Shown piece by piece: positions 1-7,571 of a stretch of 64,000 nucleotides of DNA; the first letter of the stretch is position 1; each line of letters begins with the position of its first letter. The notes below the pieces were generated by a model. The model had not been told where the DNA came from. It ran no database searches and saw only the letters and a program-made list of their open reading frames with translations. The position numbers were made by a program, and so were the translations under genes. Where the stretch lies: positions 3,637,636 through 3,701,635 of the forward strand of contig CAXXKC010000003.1 in assembly GCA_963674835.2 (NCBI GenBank), given 5' to 3'. The stretch is from G963674835 sp963674835 (GTDB taxonomy: Bacteria; Planctomycetota; Planctomycetia; Pirellulales; Thermoguttaceae).

Positions 1-2
1 GC

Positions 3-1187
3 AACAAGATCGAAGGCCAAGTGATTGCCAAGGATTCCGAATCGATCACCGTCCAAATGACCGTCAACGGGCGAACGTTCACGCGCCGATGGACTCTCGA
101 CAAGGTCCGCGCAGTGACGGCCGGCGATCGCACGGAAGCGTCCCCGAACGGACCGGCAATCACACCGGCTCCACCTCACGCCAATCAAGAACGCAGCCGC
201 GAAGAGGTGAAGGCACTGATCGATGGCCAGGGGCGCAAGAAACCCGACTGGTGGGACTCCGTGGCGCTGAACTACCCGCGCACCCTCGATCTGACATGGT
301 CAGATCCACCGGCTCGTCAGTGGGACAATCAGCGTTACGTCGGTCAGTACATTTGGGACATTATCAATCCCAACCCTGGCAAATGGCGTGATGGCATCCG
401 CCTAGTGCATCACCTGCTCGGCTTGCACAAGGACAATCCGGGATTGCGTCGGCGCGCCATGAACGAACTTGGGCGGATGTACTTCGATTTCTACCACGAC
501 TACGCTCGTGCGGCTTTCTGGTGGCAGAACGCCGAGATCGATGACCAGGATTCCTACCGTACGGGCGTCCAACTGGCCGAGTGCTATTGGCGTCTCGGCA
601 GTAAGCCGATGGCCCTGGAGTTGCTCGACAAGCTGCCGCCCCAGTTCTCGATGATCAAAGCGTGGGCGCAGATGGGAGAGTTGGAGCGGGCCCTGTCTCT
701 CGCAGAGGCCAACGCGAGCGGCCCCTCCGCCGATGTGGCACTCATCTACGCCGGTGACGCCTGCCGCGTCGCTGGTAAGGACCAACAGGCACTGGAGTAC
801 TACCAAAAAGTGCTCCAGTTGCAGCCCTCCGGCCGCGCCCGCAATCGCATCCTGGCTAACCAACAGCGTGCCAAGGCCAGCAGTGAGGCGGTCCGCCTGT
901 TTGCCAGCCTCGATCTGAAACGCATCCCCGACGGCACCTACCGGGGAAGCAGTCTGGGGTATCAGGATCAGCTTTGGGTGGAGGTCACCGTCCGAAGCTC
1001 ACGGATCGAGTCGGTCAACGTGATTCAGCATCAGGAGAAGCAGTTCTTCAATGCCATGACGGAAACGCCGCAAAAGATCATTGCCAAGCAAAGCGTCCAG
1101 GGTATCGACGCCACCAGCGGTGCCACCCTGACCTCGCAGGCCATCATCCAGGCGACGGCGAAGGCGTTGGCCAGTGGCGTGAAGTAG
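3..1187 (+). CDS. FMN-binding, TPR-containing electron-transfer protein (5' partial)
   Basis: The reading frame is open to the window edge, so the true start lies upstream; the first possible internal start is GTG at 21. The middle (about residues 130-290 from that GTG) is helical and TPR-like, with repeated A-x-Y-x-x-A patterns. The last 80 residues form an FMN_bind domain ending in DATSGATLTS. In this family (NqrC, RnfG, NosR and relatives) the Thr of SGAT, here at 1125-1127, carries FMN covalently attached by ApbE. No apbE is seen here. The gene is followed after 9 bp by a multi-[4Fe-4S] membrane protein on the same strand, so the two probably form one operon that moves electrons across the membrane to an outside flavin. 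The electron donor and acceptor are unknown. The domain call is confident; the overall role is inferred. Confidence 0.8.
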   Translation, partial: NKIEGQVIAKDSESITVQMTVNGRTFTRRWTLDKVRAVTAGDRTEASPNGPAITPAPPHANQERSREEVKALIDGQGRKKPDWWDSVALNYPRTLDLTWSDPPARQWDNQRYVGQYIWDIINPNPGKWRDGIRLVHHLLGLHKDNPGLRRRAMNELGRMYFDFYHDYARAAFWWQNAEIDDQDSYRTGVQLAECYWRLGSKPMALELLDKLPPQFSMIKAWAQMGELERALSLAEANASGPSADVALIYAGDACRVAGKDQQALEYYQKVLQLQPSGRARNRILANQQRAKASSEAVRLFASLDLKRIPDGTYRGSSLGYQDQLWVEVTVRSSRIESVNVIQHQEKQFFNAMTETPQKIIAKQSVQGIDATSGATLTSQAIIQATAKALASGVK

Positions 1188-1196
1188 GACGCGCTC

Positions 1197-3320
1197 ATGG
1201 CATTGCGATTGCACTGGTTCCTCCCCTCGCGACCGAAGATGTCCGGCAATGCTCGGCCACCCCGGCCGCCCAGCCGGGCTCGGCGACTGCTCGAACGCCT
1301 CGGGCCGACTTGGGCCGCTTCTCCGGTGCGTCGGAGCGTCCAAGTCGTATGCCTGGTCCTCTTTCTGTTGTTGTTTTTCTACATCTGCTGGCCGTACAGC
1401 GCTCAGCCATCGGCCCGGTCGGCTGGATGGGCGCCCGTGAACGTCGATACGGTTACGGGTGAAGTAGACGTTTCCACAGAGGTTCTTCCCTCGGAGCCTG
1501 CGGTATCAGGTGACGTATGGTATGTCGTCGACGACAGCAGGCAGCCCCCGAAGCTACTGGGAGCCTTTCGCGTCGTCCGTTCTTCGGGCAGCCAGTGGAC
1601 GCTCGCTCCGACCAACCCGATGGGGCCCGACGCGTTAAGCCAGTTGTCAACGAGTTTTGGGCCCTGGTCACTTCATGCGAATCCTCCCGACCGTTGGCCT
1701 TCCCACTATGCCGACGACCTGTCGGCCAAGCAGAGAATACCCGCCGCCACCTTTCTTGCGTTCGATCCGCTGGTCAGCCTCTCCACAGCGTTGGCTACCC
1801 GCAGGTGGGTCTGGTCGCTAGGCTGGGCCGCCGTAGTGCTCTTGGTGTGCCTGGTGATTCCTCGCGGATTCTGCGGGTATGTTTGCCCGTTGGGCACATT
1901 AATTGATCTGTTCGACTGGGCGGTGGGCCGGCGAGTTAGCCGGTTTCGTGTGGCACGCGCGGACTGGTGGTCGCGAGTGAAGTACGTGTTGCTGGCCGCG
2001 GTGCTGGCCGGATCACTCGGCGGGGTGCTGCTGACAGGATTCGTGGCAGCTATCCCGGTCCTCACGCGAGGCATGGCCTTCCTCTTGGCTCCCCTGCAAA
2101 CCGGACTGCTGCGAGGTTGGCAGGAGGTGCCACCACTAGAGCCTGGCCAGTACGTGTCGATCGGTCTGTTCTTCGGGGTGTTCGCCCTCGGCCTGCTAGG
2201 ACCACGGTTCTGGTGCCGCTTTCTATGTCCCACTGGTGCGGTCTTCTCGCTTGGCAATCTGTTGCGACTACACGAGCGTCAGGTGTCCCCTGCATGCGCT
2301 GGTTGCAGTCGTTGCGTTGCCGCGTGCCCGTTTGACGCCGTCCAGCCAGACTTTACCACGCAAAGCGCTGACTGTGCTTTCTGCCAGACCTGCGGCGGTC
2401 TTTGTCCCGCAAACGCGATCACCTTTCGACCGCGGTGGCCAGTCGACGCACAGGATGCCTCCGGTACGGGGTCGTCCCATTCCACTGCTTCTCAGGGCCG
2501 ATCGGCCGCCAGATCGTCGTTGAGGCATCCAGCACTCGACCGGCGAGGCTTCTTGGCTGCCGGAATCGGTGCAGCGGCAGGATGGCTCGGCAGTGTCGGG
2601 ATGGATTCCGCGGACGCGGTTGAGGTCGGTAATTCGCAAAGCAGCAAATCACCTCTTCGCCCGCCCGGGAGCATCCCTGAGGACGACTTCGTGCGACAGT
2701 GCGTACGCTGTGGCGAATGCCTGCGGGTTTGCCCCAACGGAGTCCTAAGACCTCTGGGACTTGAATACGGCCTAACGGGGCTATGGACCCCGCGGGTCGC
2801 TGCTGACCGTTCTGGGTGCCAAGCCAGTTGTAACCGCTGCGGCCAGGTTTGTCCGACGGGTGCGATTCGCGCCTTGCCGCTCGAGGAGAAGCGATTCGTT
2901 CGGATAGGACGAGCGGTGGTCGACCCAACGTTGTGCCTGCCTTATGTCGGCCGATCTGAATGCCAGTGGTGTGTTCAGGAATGTGCGAGGACCGGCCACA
3001 AGGCCCTTGAGTTCGTTCGCATCGGCACCGAAACGGACGCCGCCGGGACGCCGATTGCCGACACGGGCTTTCTCGCACCGGTCGTACAACCGGAGAAGTG
3101 CGTCGGCTGTGGAATGTGCGAGGCCATTTGCCACGCCATGAACGTGCGGCGAAACCCGTTGCTGACGGAATCGGCTATCCACGTCGAGGGCGGTGAGGGA
3201 AAGGAAGATCGACTTCGCACTGGTTCGTATCGAGCCCTTCGTGAGGCAGAAGAGGCGGCAGGGAATACATCCCGGCCCGATCCGACTGGGGACACGTATC
3301 TCCCGGATTTTCTCAAGTGA
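1197..3320 (+). CDS. NapH/NosR-like membrane ferredoxin fused to a NapG-like Tat-type ferredoxin
   Basis: The product is 707 aa. The N-terminal half has hydrophobic segments near residues 45-65, 205-222, 262-290 and 318-337, with paired CxxxCP motifs (FCGYVCP at C226/C230, FWCRFLCP at C340/C344) as in NapH and NosR. Two ferredoxin motifs follow (CAGCSRCVAACP and CAFCQTCGGLCP). After a Ser-rich linker comes LDRRGFLAAG (R449, R450), a twin-arginine-like signal inside the protein, then four more Cys clusters resembling NapG: CVRCGECLRVCP, CQASCNRCGQVCP, a third Cys group and CVGCGMCEAICH. This looks like a gene fusion that tethers the outside ferredoxin to the membrane part. It follows the FMN-binding gene by 9 bp. 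ATG 1197 is used; a second ATG at 1239 is possible. The partner oxidoreductase is unknown. Confidence 0.85.
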   Translation: MALRLHWFLPSRPKMSGNARPPRPPSRARRLLERLGPTWAASPVRRSVQVVCLVLFLLLFFYICWPYSAQPSARSAGWAPVNVDTVTGEVDVSTEVLPSEPAVSGDVWYVVDDSRQPPKLLGAFRVVRSSGSQWTLAPTNPMGPDALSQLSTSFGPWSLHANPPDRWPSHYADDLSAKQRIPAATFLAFDPLVSLSTALATRRWVWSLGWAAVVLLVCLVIPRGFCGYVCPLGTLIDLFDWAVGRRVSRFRVARADWWSRVKYVLLAAVLAGSLGGVLLTGFVAAIPVLTRGMAFLLAPLQTGLLRGWQEVPPLEPGQYVSIGLFFGVFALGLLGPRFWCRFLCPTGAVFSLGNLLRLHERQVSPACAGCSRCVAACPFDAVQPDFTTQSADCAFCQTCGGLCPANAITFRPRWPVDAQDASGTGSSHSTASQGRSAARSSLRHPALDRRGFLAAGIGAAAGWLGSVGMDSADAVEVGNSQSSKSPLRPPGSIPEDDFVRQCVRCGECLRVCPNGVLRPLGLEYGLTGLWTPRVAADRSGCQASCNRCGQVCPTGAIRALPLEEKRFVRIGRAVVDPTLCLPYVGRSECQWCVQECARTGHKALEFVRIGTETDAAGTPIADTGFLAPVVQPEKCVGCGMCEAICHAMNVRRNPLLTESAIHVEGGEGKEDRLRTGSYRALREAEEAAGNTSRPDPTGDTYLPDFLK

Positions 3321-3462
3321 ATGTCCCTGCCGCCATTTACGCGGCCCGAGCCCGCGTACTCGTCAACCCGAAGATCTCCGCTACCGCTCAGTGAAGCACC
3401 GAGGATTCTCTGCGAATGAGAAGCCGAGCGGTCGCGAGTTTCATTCACATGGACGGCACAGT

Positions 3463-3660
3463 CTGAACGTTGAGGAAGACCGCCGATTCAAACGGCGGGC
3501 ATTGACCGACGAAGAGGCTCAGCGACTGATTGACGCGGCATTCCACATCACGCGCGATTTTCGCCGTCTCAGCGGTAGGGACCGTTCGGCGATGTACACG
3601 CTCGCCCAGCGGACCGGCTTGCGCCGAAAGGAACTCCGGAGCCTAACGCCAAGCTCCGTG
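3463..3660 (+). pseudogene. Tyrosine integrase fragment (catalytic box I part)
   Basis: About 65 codons resemble the middle of planctomycete tyrosine recombinases: a conserved linker (LNVEEDRRFKRRALTDEE), then a helix and TGLRRKELRSLTPSS, the box I region containing the first catalytic Arg. No N-terminal binding domain and no HxxR/Tyr part follows, so this is a remnant. It lies just outside the left direct repeat of the island. The complementary C-terminal half of the same type of integrase is found at 26430-26730. An older element in the same tRNA site is one explanation. Confidence 0.7.
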
Positions 3661-3840
3661 CGACCGAAAGCGAGGCCTATAATCCGCCGCTGCCAACGCA
3701 ATGCCAATGCCAAAGAAAGGGGGTAAATGCCCCTTTCGACCAGTTGCACTCATGCCTCGTATGCGGTAGGGTGTGGCGGGCGGTGGGGGTTGTCAACACT
3801 TTCATCAACACCCCCACCTCAGAAGCCCCAAGAAGCAGCG

Positions 3841-3872
3841 AAGGGGCTCCGGAGTGATTTTCCGGAACCCCT
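3841..3872. terminator. Hairpin beside the left att copy, probable old tRNA-Ser terminator
   Basis: A 13-bp stem with one mismatch (AAGGGGCTCCGGA pairing with TCCGGAACCCCTT) and a short loop. A T-run follows only on the + strand. It sits 22 bp left of the 56-bp repeat, matching the place of the tRNA terminator at the right copy, so it may have served the original tRNA-Ser gene read leftward, or an upstream + strand gene. Confidence 0.5.
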
Positions 3873-3894
3873 TTTGCTACGGGATCTTATAGAG

Positions 3895-3950
3895 GCGGAG
3901 GGCAAGGGATTCGAACCCTCAACCGGTTTCCCGGCACCTGATTTCGAGTC
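3895..3950. repeat. att direct repeat, left copy (partial tRNA-Ser)
   Basis: 56 bp, identical to 37375-37430 except position 35 (T here, G at the right copy). On the minus strand it reads as the tRNA 3' half: T arm, variable arm and 3' side of the anticodon arm. The acceptor 5' strand and D arm are missing, so it is not a functional tRNA gene. Confidence 0.85.
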
Positions 3951-3951
3951 T

Positions 3952-4146
3952 GTAGGAAATCGCGAAATACCCGAGAAAAACGGGCCTTCTGCGTTTGGGG
4001 CAGCAGTTGGGGCAGCAGCAGAACCTGAAAAGGCTGCAATTGACCGCGACTTGGCGGCTCTCATCGACGCATGGCCCACGCTCCCCGATCCGGTCAAGGT
4101 GGGCATCGTGGCGATGGTCAACGCGGCTCGCGGGACAATAAGGTGA
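3952..4146 (+). other. Orphan 64-codon integrase tail at the left end of the island
   Basis: The frame that reads through the att repeat here (EGKGFEPSTG...DFES) is the same frame used by the integrase through its own att copy. Beyond the repeat it stays open for 64 codons to TGA 4144-4146. It includes FGAAVGAAAEPEK, matching the GAAV repeats in the island integrase, and an amphipathic helix pattern (IDRDLAALIDAW, then VGIVAMVNAAR). Recombination of the two repeats would join it in frame to the integrase in the excised circle. It has no start of its own. The alternative is a dead tail of another integrase. Confidence 0.6.
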
Positions 4147-4166
4147 AAATCACTCCAGTGACGAGC

Positions 4167-4220
4167 GGTAACGGTAACACAAATCAGTCTTGCTGGGAAG
4201 AAACCGTATTTGTGTCACCG
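4167..4220. repeat. Inverted repeat, island-end copy
   Basis: The left arm contains CGGTAACACAAAT (4172-4184) and the right arm ATTTGTGTCACCG (4208-4220), an inverted match with one mismatch. The longer left arm GGTAACGGTAACACAAAT closely matches the arm at 34807-34824 in the 3' end of the primase gene. It could be a replication-initiator or integrase arm site, or the end of a lost primase gene. Confidence 0.5.
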
Positions 4221-4271
4221 CGGGTATCCTTCTGGGAACAACTGGCGAGATGGCATGGCTACACTCCGGGC

Positions 4272-5770
4272 CTAACAGCCTGTTGAAAATCTCGGGTTAA
4301 TCGGTATCATGCGGCGGTTCTGGGGGTGTGGAACACCTTGGGTCGCGCAAAAGGGAATCGAACATGGCTTTGGGTCGTGGGCCGGAACAGCGGCAGGAGG
4401 AATTCTGGGTCGCCTGGCGGGACGTGCCGCGATCGGCGGGCCATCCGTTCTATCAGCGGTTGCAACAACTTCTCCGCAAGGCGGACTTCGACGAGTTCGT
4501 CGAGGATCTCTGCGAACCCTACTACGCCGAAGGCGGTCGCCGGTCGATCCCGCCGGGCCGCTACTTCCGCATGCTGTTCGTCGGATATTTTGAAGGGATC
4601 GACTCGCAGCGAGGCATCGCCTGGCGCTGTTCTGACAGCCTTTCGCTGCGGGAGTTCCTGGGCTTGGAGCCCACGGAAGCCGTGCCGGACCATTCCAGCC
4701 TCACGCGCATTCGGCAACGACTGCCCGAGTCGGTCCACGAGCAGGTATTTGTGTATATCCTGGAGATCGCCTCGCGGAAGAACCTCCTGCGGGGCAAGTC
4801 CGTGGCGGTGGACTCCACGACGCTGGAAGCCAACGCGGCGATGAAGTCGATCGTCCGCAGAGACACCGGCGAGGACTGGAAGCAATACTTGCGGCGATTG
4901 GCCGAGGAAGCGGGCATCGAGAACCCGACCGACGAGGACTTGCGGCGTTTCGACAAAGATCGCAACAAGAAAGGAGACAAGAAGGTCTCCAACGACCAGT
5001 GGCAATCGCCCGCAGATCCCGATAGCCGCATCGCCAAGATGAAGGACGGTCGCACGCACTTGGCCTACAAAGCCGAACACGTGGTGGATCTGGAGAGCGA
5101 ATTCGTGTTGGCTGCGACGGTCTACACGGCCGATCAGGGAGATTCGCAGACGTTGATTCCCAGCGTGCTTGAGGCTCAAGATCATCTGGACGAAGCCGAC
5201 GGGAAGAGAGACATCCACAACGCGGTTACCGACAAAGGCTACTACTCGACCGAGAACTTGGTGGCGCTGGGGCGGGATCATCACATTCGCGCATACATTC
5301 CGGAGCCGAAATTCAAGAGCCATCGCTGCTGGACGGCCCAGCCGGCCGAGTATCGCCGGGCGGCCTATGCGAATCGAAAGCGCACCCGAGGCAAGCGAGG
5401 CCGACGTTTGGGCCGACTGCGGAGTGAGCGTGTGGAACGGAGCTTCGCGCACGTGTGCGACACCGGCGGAGCGAGGCGAACCTGGCTGCGAGGCCTGGTG
5501 AACGTAAGCAAACGGTACCTGATCCAGGTGGCGGCGCGGAACCTGGGCCTGTTGGTGCGCAAGCTGTTCGGCATGGGCAAGCCGCGGTGCCTTCAAGGGC
5601 TTTGCGGTCTTTTGTGCGCTGTGCATCTTGCCTTGATTGACCTCCGAAAACGCTTTGCGGCCTCGGGCGCGCTGGCGTGGTGTCCCCACCCGATTCACCG
5701 CCAGATGGTCGAACGCCGTGTTACTAACTCGATCTGCGACCGAACTGTGAGCTTTTCAACGGGCTGCTAA
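4272..5770 (+). mobile_element. IS1182-like insertion sequence
   Basis: The ends form imperfect inverted repeats of about 22 bp: 4272-4293 (containing GTTGAAAATCTC) against the reverse complement of 5749-5770 (containing GTTGAAAAGCTC), with 18 of 22 matching. One transposase gene fills the element, and its stop codon lies inside the right inverted repeat. No clear target-site duplication was seen, so the exact ends may be off by a few bases. Confidence 0.75.
4364..5770 (+). CDS. DDE transposase, IS1182/IS5-superfamily type
   Basis: A 468-aa DDE transposase. The N-terminal domain (PFYQRLQQLLR, then GRYFRMLFVGYFEGIDSQRG) is the InsH-type DNA-binding region of IS5/IS1182 transposases. Catalytic residues appear to be the Asp of VAVDSTTLEANAAM, the Asp of TDKGYYSTE and the Glu of SERVERSFAHV. 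The length fits IS1182 members. ATG 4364 fits the family N-terminus better than the longer frame from 4328. The gene looks intact, so the element may be active. It is inserted near the left end of the island between the orphan integrase tail and IS66/IS5 debris. Confidence 0.85.
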   Translation: MALGRGPEQRQEEFWVAWRDVPRSAGHPFYQRLQQLLRKADFDEFVEDLCEPYYAEGGRRSIPPGRYFRMLFVGYFEGIDSQRGIAWRCSDSLSLREFLGLEPTEAVPDHSSLTRIRQRLPESVHEQVFVYILEIASRKNLLRGKSVAVDSTTLEANAAMKSIVRRDTGEDWKQYLRRLAEEAGIENPTDEDLRRFDKDRNKKGDKKVSNDQWQSPADPDSRIAKMKDGRTHLAYKAEHVVDLESEFVLAATVYTADQGDSQTLIPSVLEAQDHLDEADGKRDIHNAVTDKGYYSTENLVALGRDHHIRAYIPEPKFKSHRCWTAQPAEYRRAAYANRKRTRGKRGRRLGRLRSERVERSFAHVCDTGGARRTWLRGLVNVSKRYLIQVAARNLGLLVRKLFGMGKPRCLQGLCGLLCAVHLALIDLRKRFAASGALAWCPHPIHRQMVERRVTNSICDRTVSFSTGC

Positions 5771-6243
5771 TGTCGTCTTCAATGGGGCCGGGGTGCAAGG
5801 GCGGCCAGCCAATCGCATACCTGGGCCGGGCGATGGTGAACGGATCGACCAGGGTGGGGCAGTCCGGGGATCATCCACTACCGACTAGGCCGACCACGAA
5901 CGGCTTGACGCAATCCTCGGTGACACAATTGGATGACTAGCCAAAGATCGGGCGATTCTGAAGCGGGCCTACACCCCATCGCACGCGCCGTCGAAATCGG
6001 GCTATCTCGTCTGAAGACGCCCGATCTCCGTAGGATTTCTCCTGAGAAGGTGGTTCCCTTCGGCCGTTGCCACCGATATCTCACTCCTACGCGTAAGAGA
6101 ATGTCTGCCGTTGCCGTTGTGAGGTCGCCGAGGGGCCCCACGGGGGTCGCCACGTTTGAGCCAGACCCCCGGGGTCATCATCGCGCGGTACCGTAGCTAT
6201 CCGGCGATCTGCGCGCGAGCGTCTTTTTCCACTGTCAAGATAG
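5771..6243. other. Spacer without a recognisable gene
   Basis: About 470 bp right of the IS1182-like element. Short open frames here show no family features. The only structure noted is a 9-bp inverted pair, GATCGGGCG near 5946 and CGCCCGATC near 6018. Probably decayed mobile DNA. Confidence 0.5.
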
Positions 6244-6558
6244 GCAAGGCGGGACTGCGATGATCGAACCGAAGTCGAGCTGACGGAACGACTGCGGCGT
6301 GAAACCCGCTGGAGCTTATGGGTTTGGGCGCAGCGACTTCGCGACGGCATCCCCGACGCTGTCCGAGAAGAGGGACGGGGGCCGACTCTAGCTGAGTTGG
6401 CAGAGCCGAAGTTCTTGCCGGTCTCGTTGACGGCATCTCCGGTCGAGATCAAGTTGCCCAACGGGGGCACCGTGAGATTGCCCCTTGGCGTCGGGGAGGC
6501 GGTATTGGTGAAAGTTGTCGAAGCCGTCGGAGCCATACGTCCCAGGCCGTCATCATGA
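6244..6558 (+). pseudogene. IS66 first accessory gene, 5'-decayed
   Basis: The frame opens after a stop at 6241 and ends at TGA 6556-6558, overlapping the next start as ATGA, the usual translational coupling of IS66 accessory genes. The C-terminal part (VEIKLPNGGTVRLPLG and a following hydrophobic helix) matches the end of the IS66 protein usually called TnpA. The upstream part (WSLWVWAQRLRDG) resembles its helix-turn-helix tail. No proper start and no full DNA-binding domain are seen. Confidence 0.65.
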
Positions 6559-7223
6559 TCAATCTCCCTCTTTCCGATGTTCGCATCTTTCTCTGCACGA
6601 CGCCGATCAAGATGCAGTCCAGCTTCGACACCTTAATGGGCCTGACCCAGACGGTGTTCGACCAAGATCCCTTGTCGGGCCACCTGTTCTTGTTCTTCAA
6701 CCGCGATCGGAACCGGGTCAAGATCCTGTTCTGGGACCAGGACGGCTTGTGCATTTGGTACAAACGCTTGGAGGCGGGCACGTTTCAATTTCCTGCAGCT
6801 ACCCACGAGGAGCAAGGGATCGAGATGGACTATGTACAACTGACCGAGTCGAACACGGGCGTGAGCATTACCGACGTTTACGTGGACAAGGGCTACCGAG
6901 GGCACAATTACCAAGGCGGCGCGACCGTTCATCTTGCCGGTTCGAGCCATCGCGGCCTGAGTCGGACACACCGAAAGCGGCGTCGGCGGCGCAGCGCGGT
7001 CGAACCGCTCATCGGGCACATGAAATCCGACGATCGCCTGGGCCGCTGCTTCCTGAGAGGCCTGCTCGGCGACGAAATCAACGCACTGCTGGCCGCCGCT
7101 GGGCAGAATCTCCGCAAGTTGCTGCGGAGGTTCGTTTTTGCGCTGCTTTTCCGGCTCTCACGGCTCGCCGGAGCGGCGATCGACGCCGGTTGTCCCTCGA
7201 ATCCGGCGCCGATTGCAGCCTGA
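6555..7223 (+). pseudogene. Chimeric ORF: IS66 TnpB N-terminus joined to IS5-family transposase C-terminus
   Basis: Residues 1-97 are a nearly complete IS66 TnpB (Orf2) protein: the family hallmarks DPLSGHLFLFF, VKILFWDQDGLC and WYKRLEAGTFQFP are present. Near residue 98-102 (about nt 6849) the sequence changes to the end of an IS5-family transposase: VYVDKGYRGH with a catalytic Asp, then RRRSAVEPLIGHMKSD with a catalytic Glu, then LLAAAGQNLRKLLR. The frame stays open for 222 aa across the join. The first catalytic Asp of the IS5 protein and the IS66 TnpC gene are absent, so neither element should move. The fusion most likely arose by insertion followed by deletion. Whether the hybrid is expressed is unknown. 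Confidence 0.75.
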
Positions 7224-7571
7224 GCGACCCCAGCCCGCCCCATCGCCACTCTCCCCAATCGCAGCCTCCCCCGCCAATGCCCTTTTTCAGGAACGACTAA
7301 ATAGCACCGTAGGGCTATTGTAAACAAATCATCCTTTGGTAGGGTGGCCATACTGAGTTATTGGCCGATGCCACCCGAAGTGGGGTCAAACGGCATATCG
7401 CTGCTGCAAACGCGTCAGCAGATGTGGCGACTAGAAGGCCCTGACAAAACCACCCCGGATTCGCGCGCCGTCGCGAAATCCGGCACCGCCAAGCCCGTTT
7501 TGTTAGGGCTCCTAATAAGGCGTCAGGCACAATCCCACTCCGAGAGCATCCTTGAATCCGGAGGGCCCATC
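7224..7571. promoter_or_regulatory. Leader region of the giant gene, with a hairpin
   Basis: This 348-bp stretch separates the IS5 remnant from the giant gene. An imperfect hairpin lies at 7455-7483 (CCGGATTCGCG, 6-nt loop, CGCGAAATCCGG with one bulge). A strong Shine-Dalgarno GGAGGG at 7560-7565 is 6 nt before ATG 7572. The frame is open upstream to a GTG at 7344, but nothing there looks like a signal peptide. No convincing -35/-10 pair was identified. Confidence 0.5.

Noticed and set aside
3895..3950. Second tRNA-Ser gene
   Set aside because: Only the 3' half is present; acceptor 5' strand and D arm are missing.
7344..7571. Longer N-terminus of the giant protein from GTG 7344
   Set aside because: No signal peptide or good ribosome site there; ATG 7572 has GGAGGG 6 nt upstream and places the export motif near the N-terminus.
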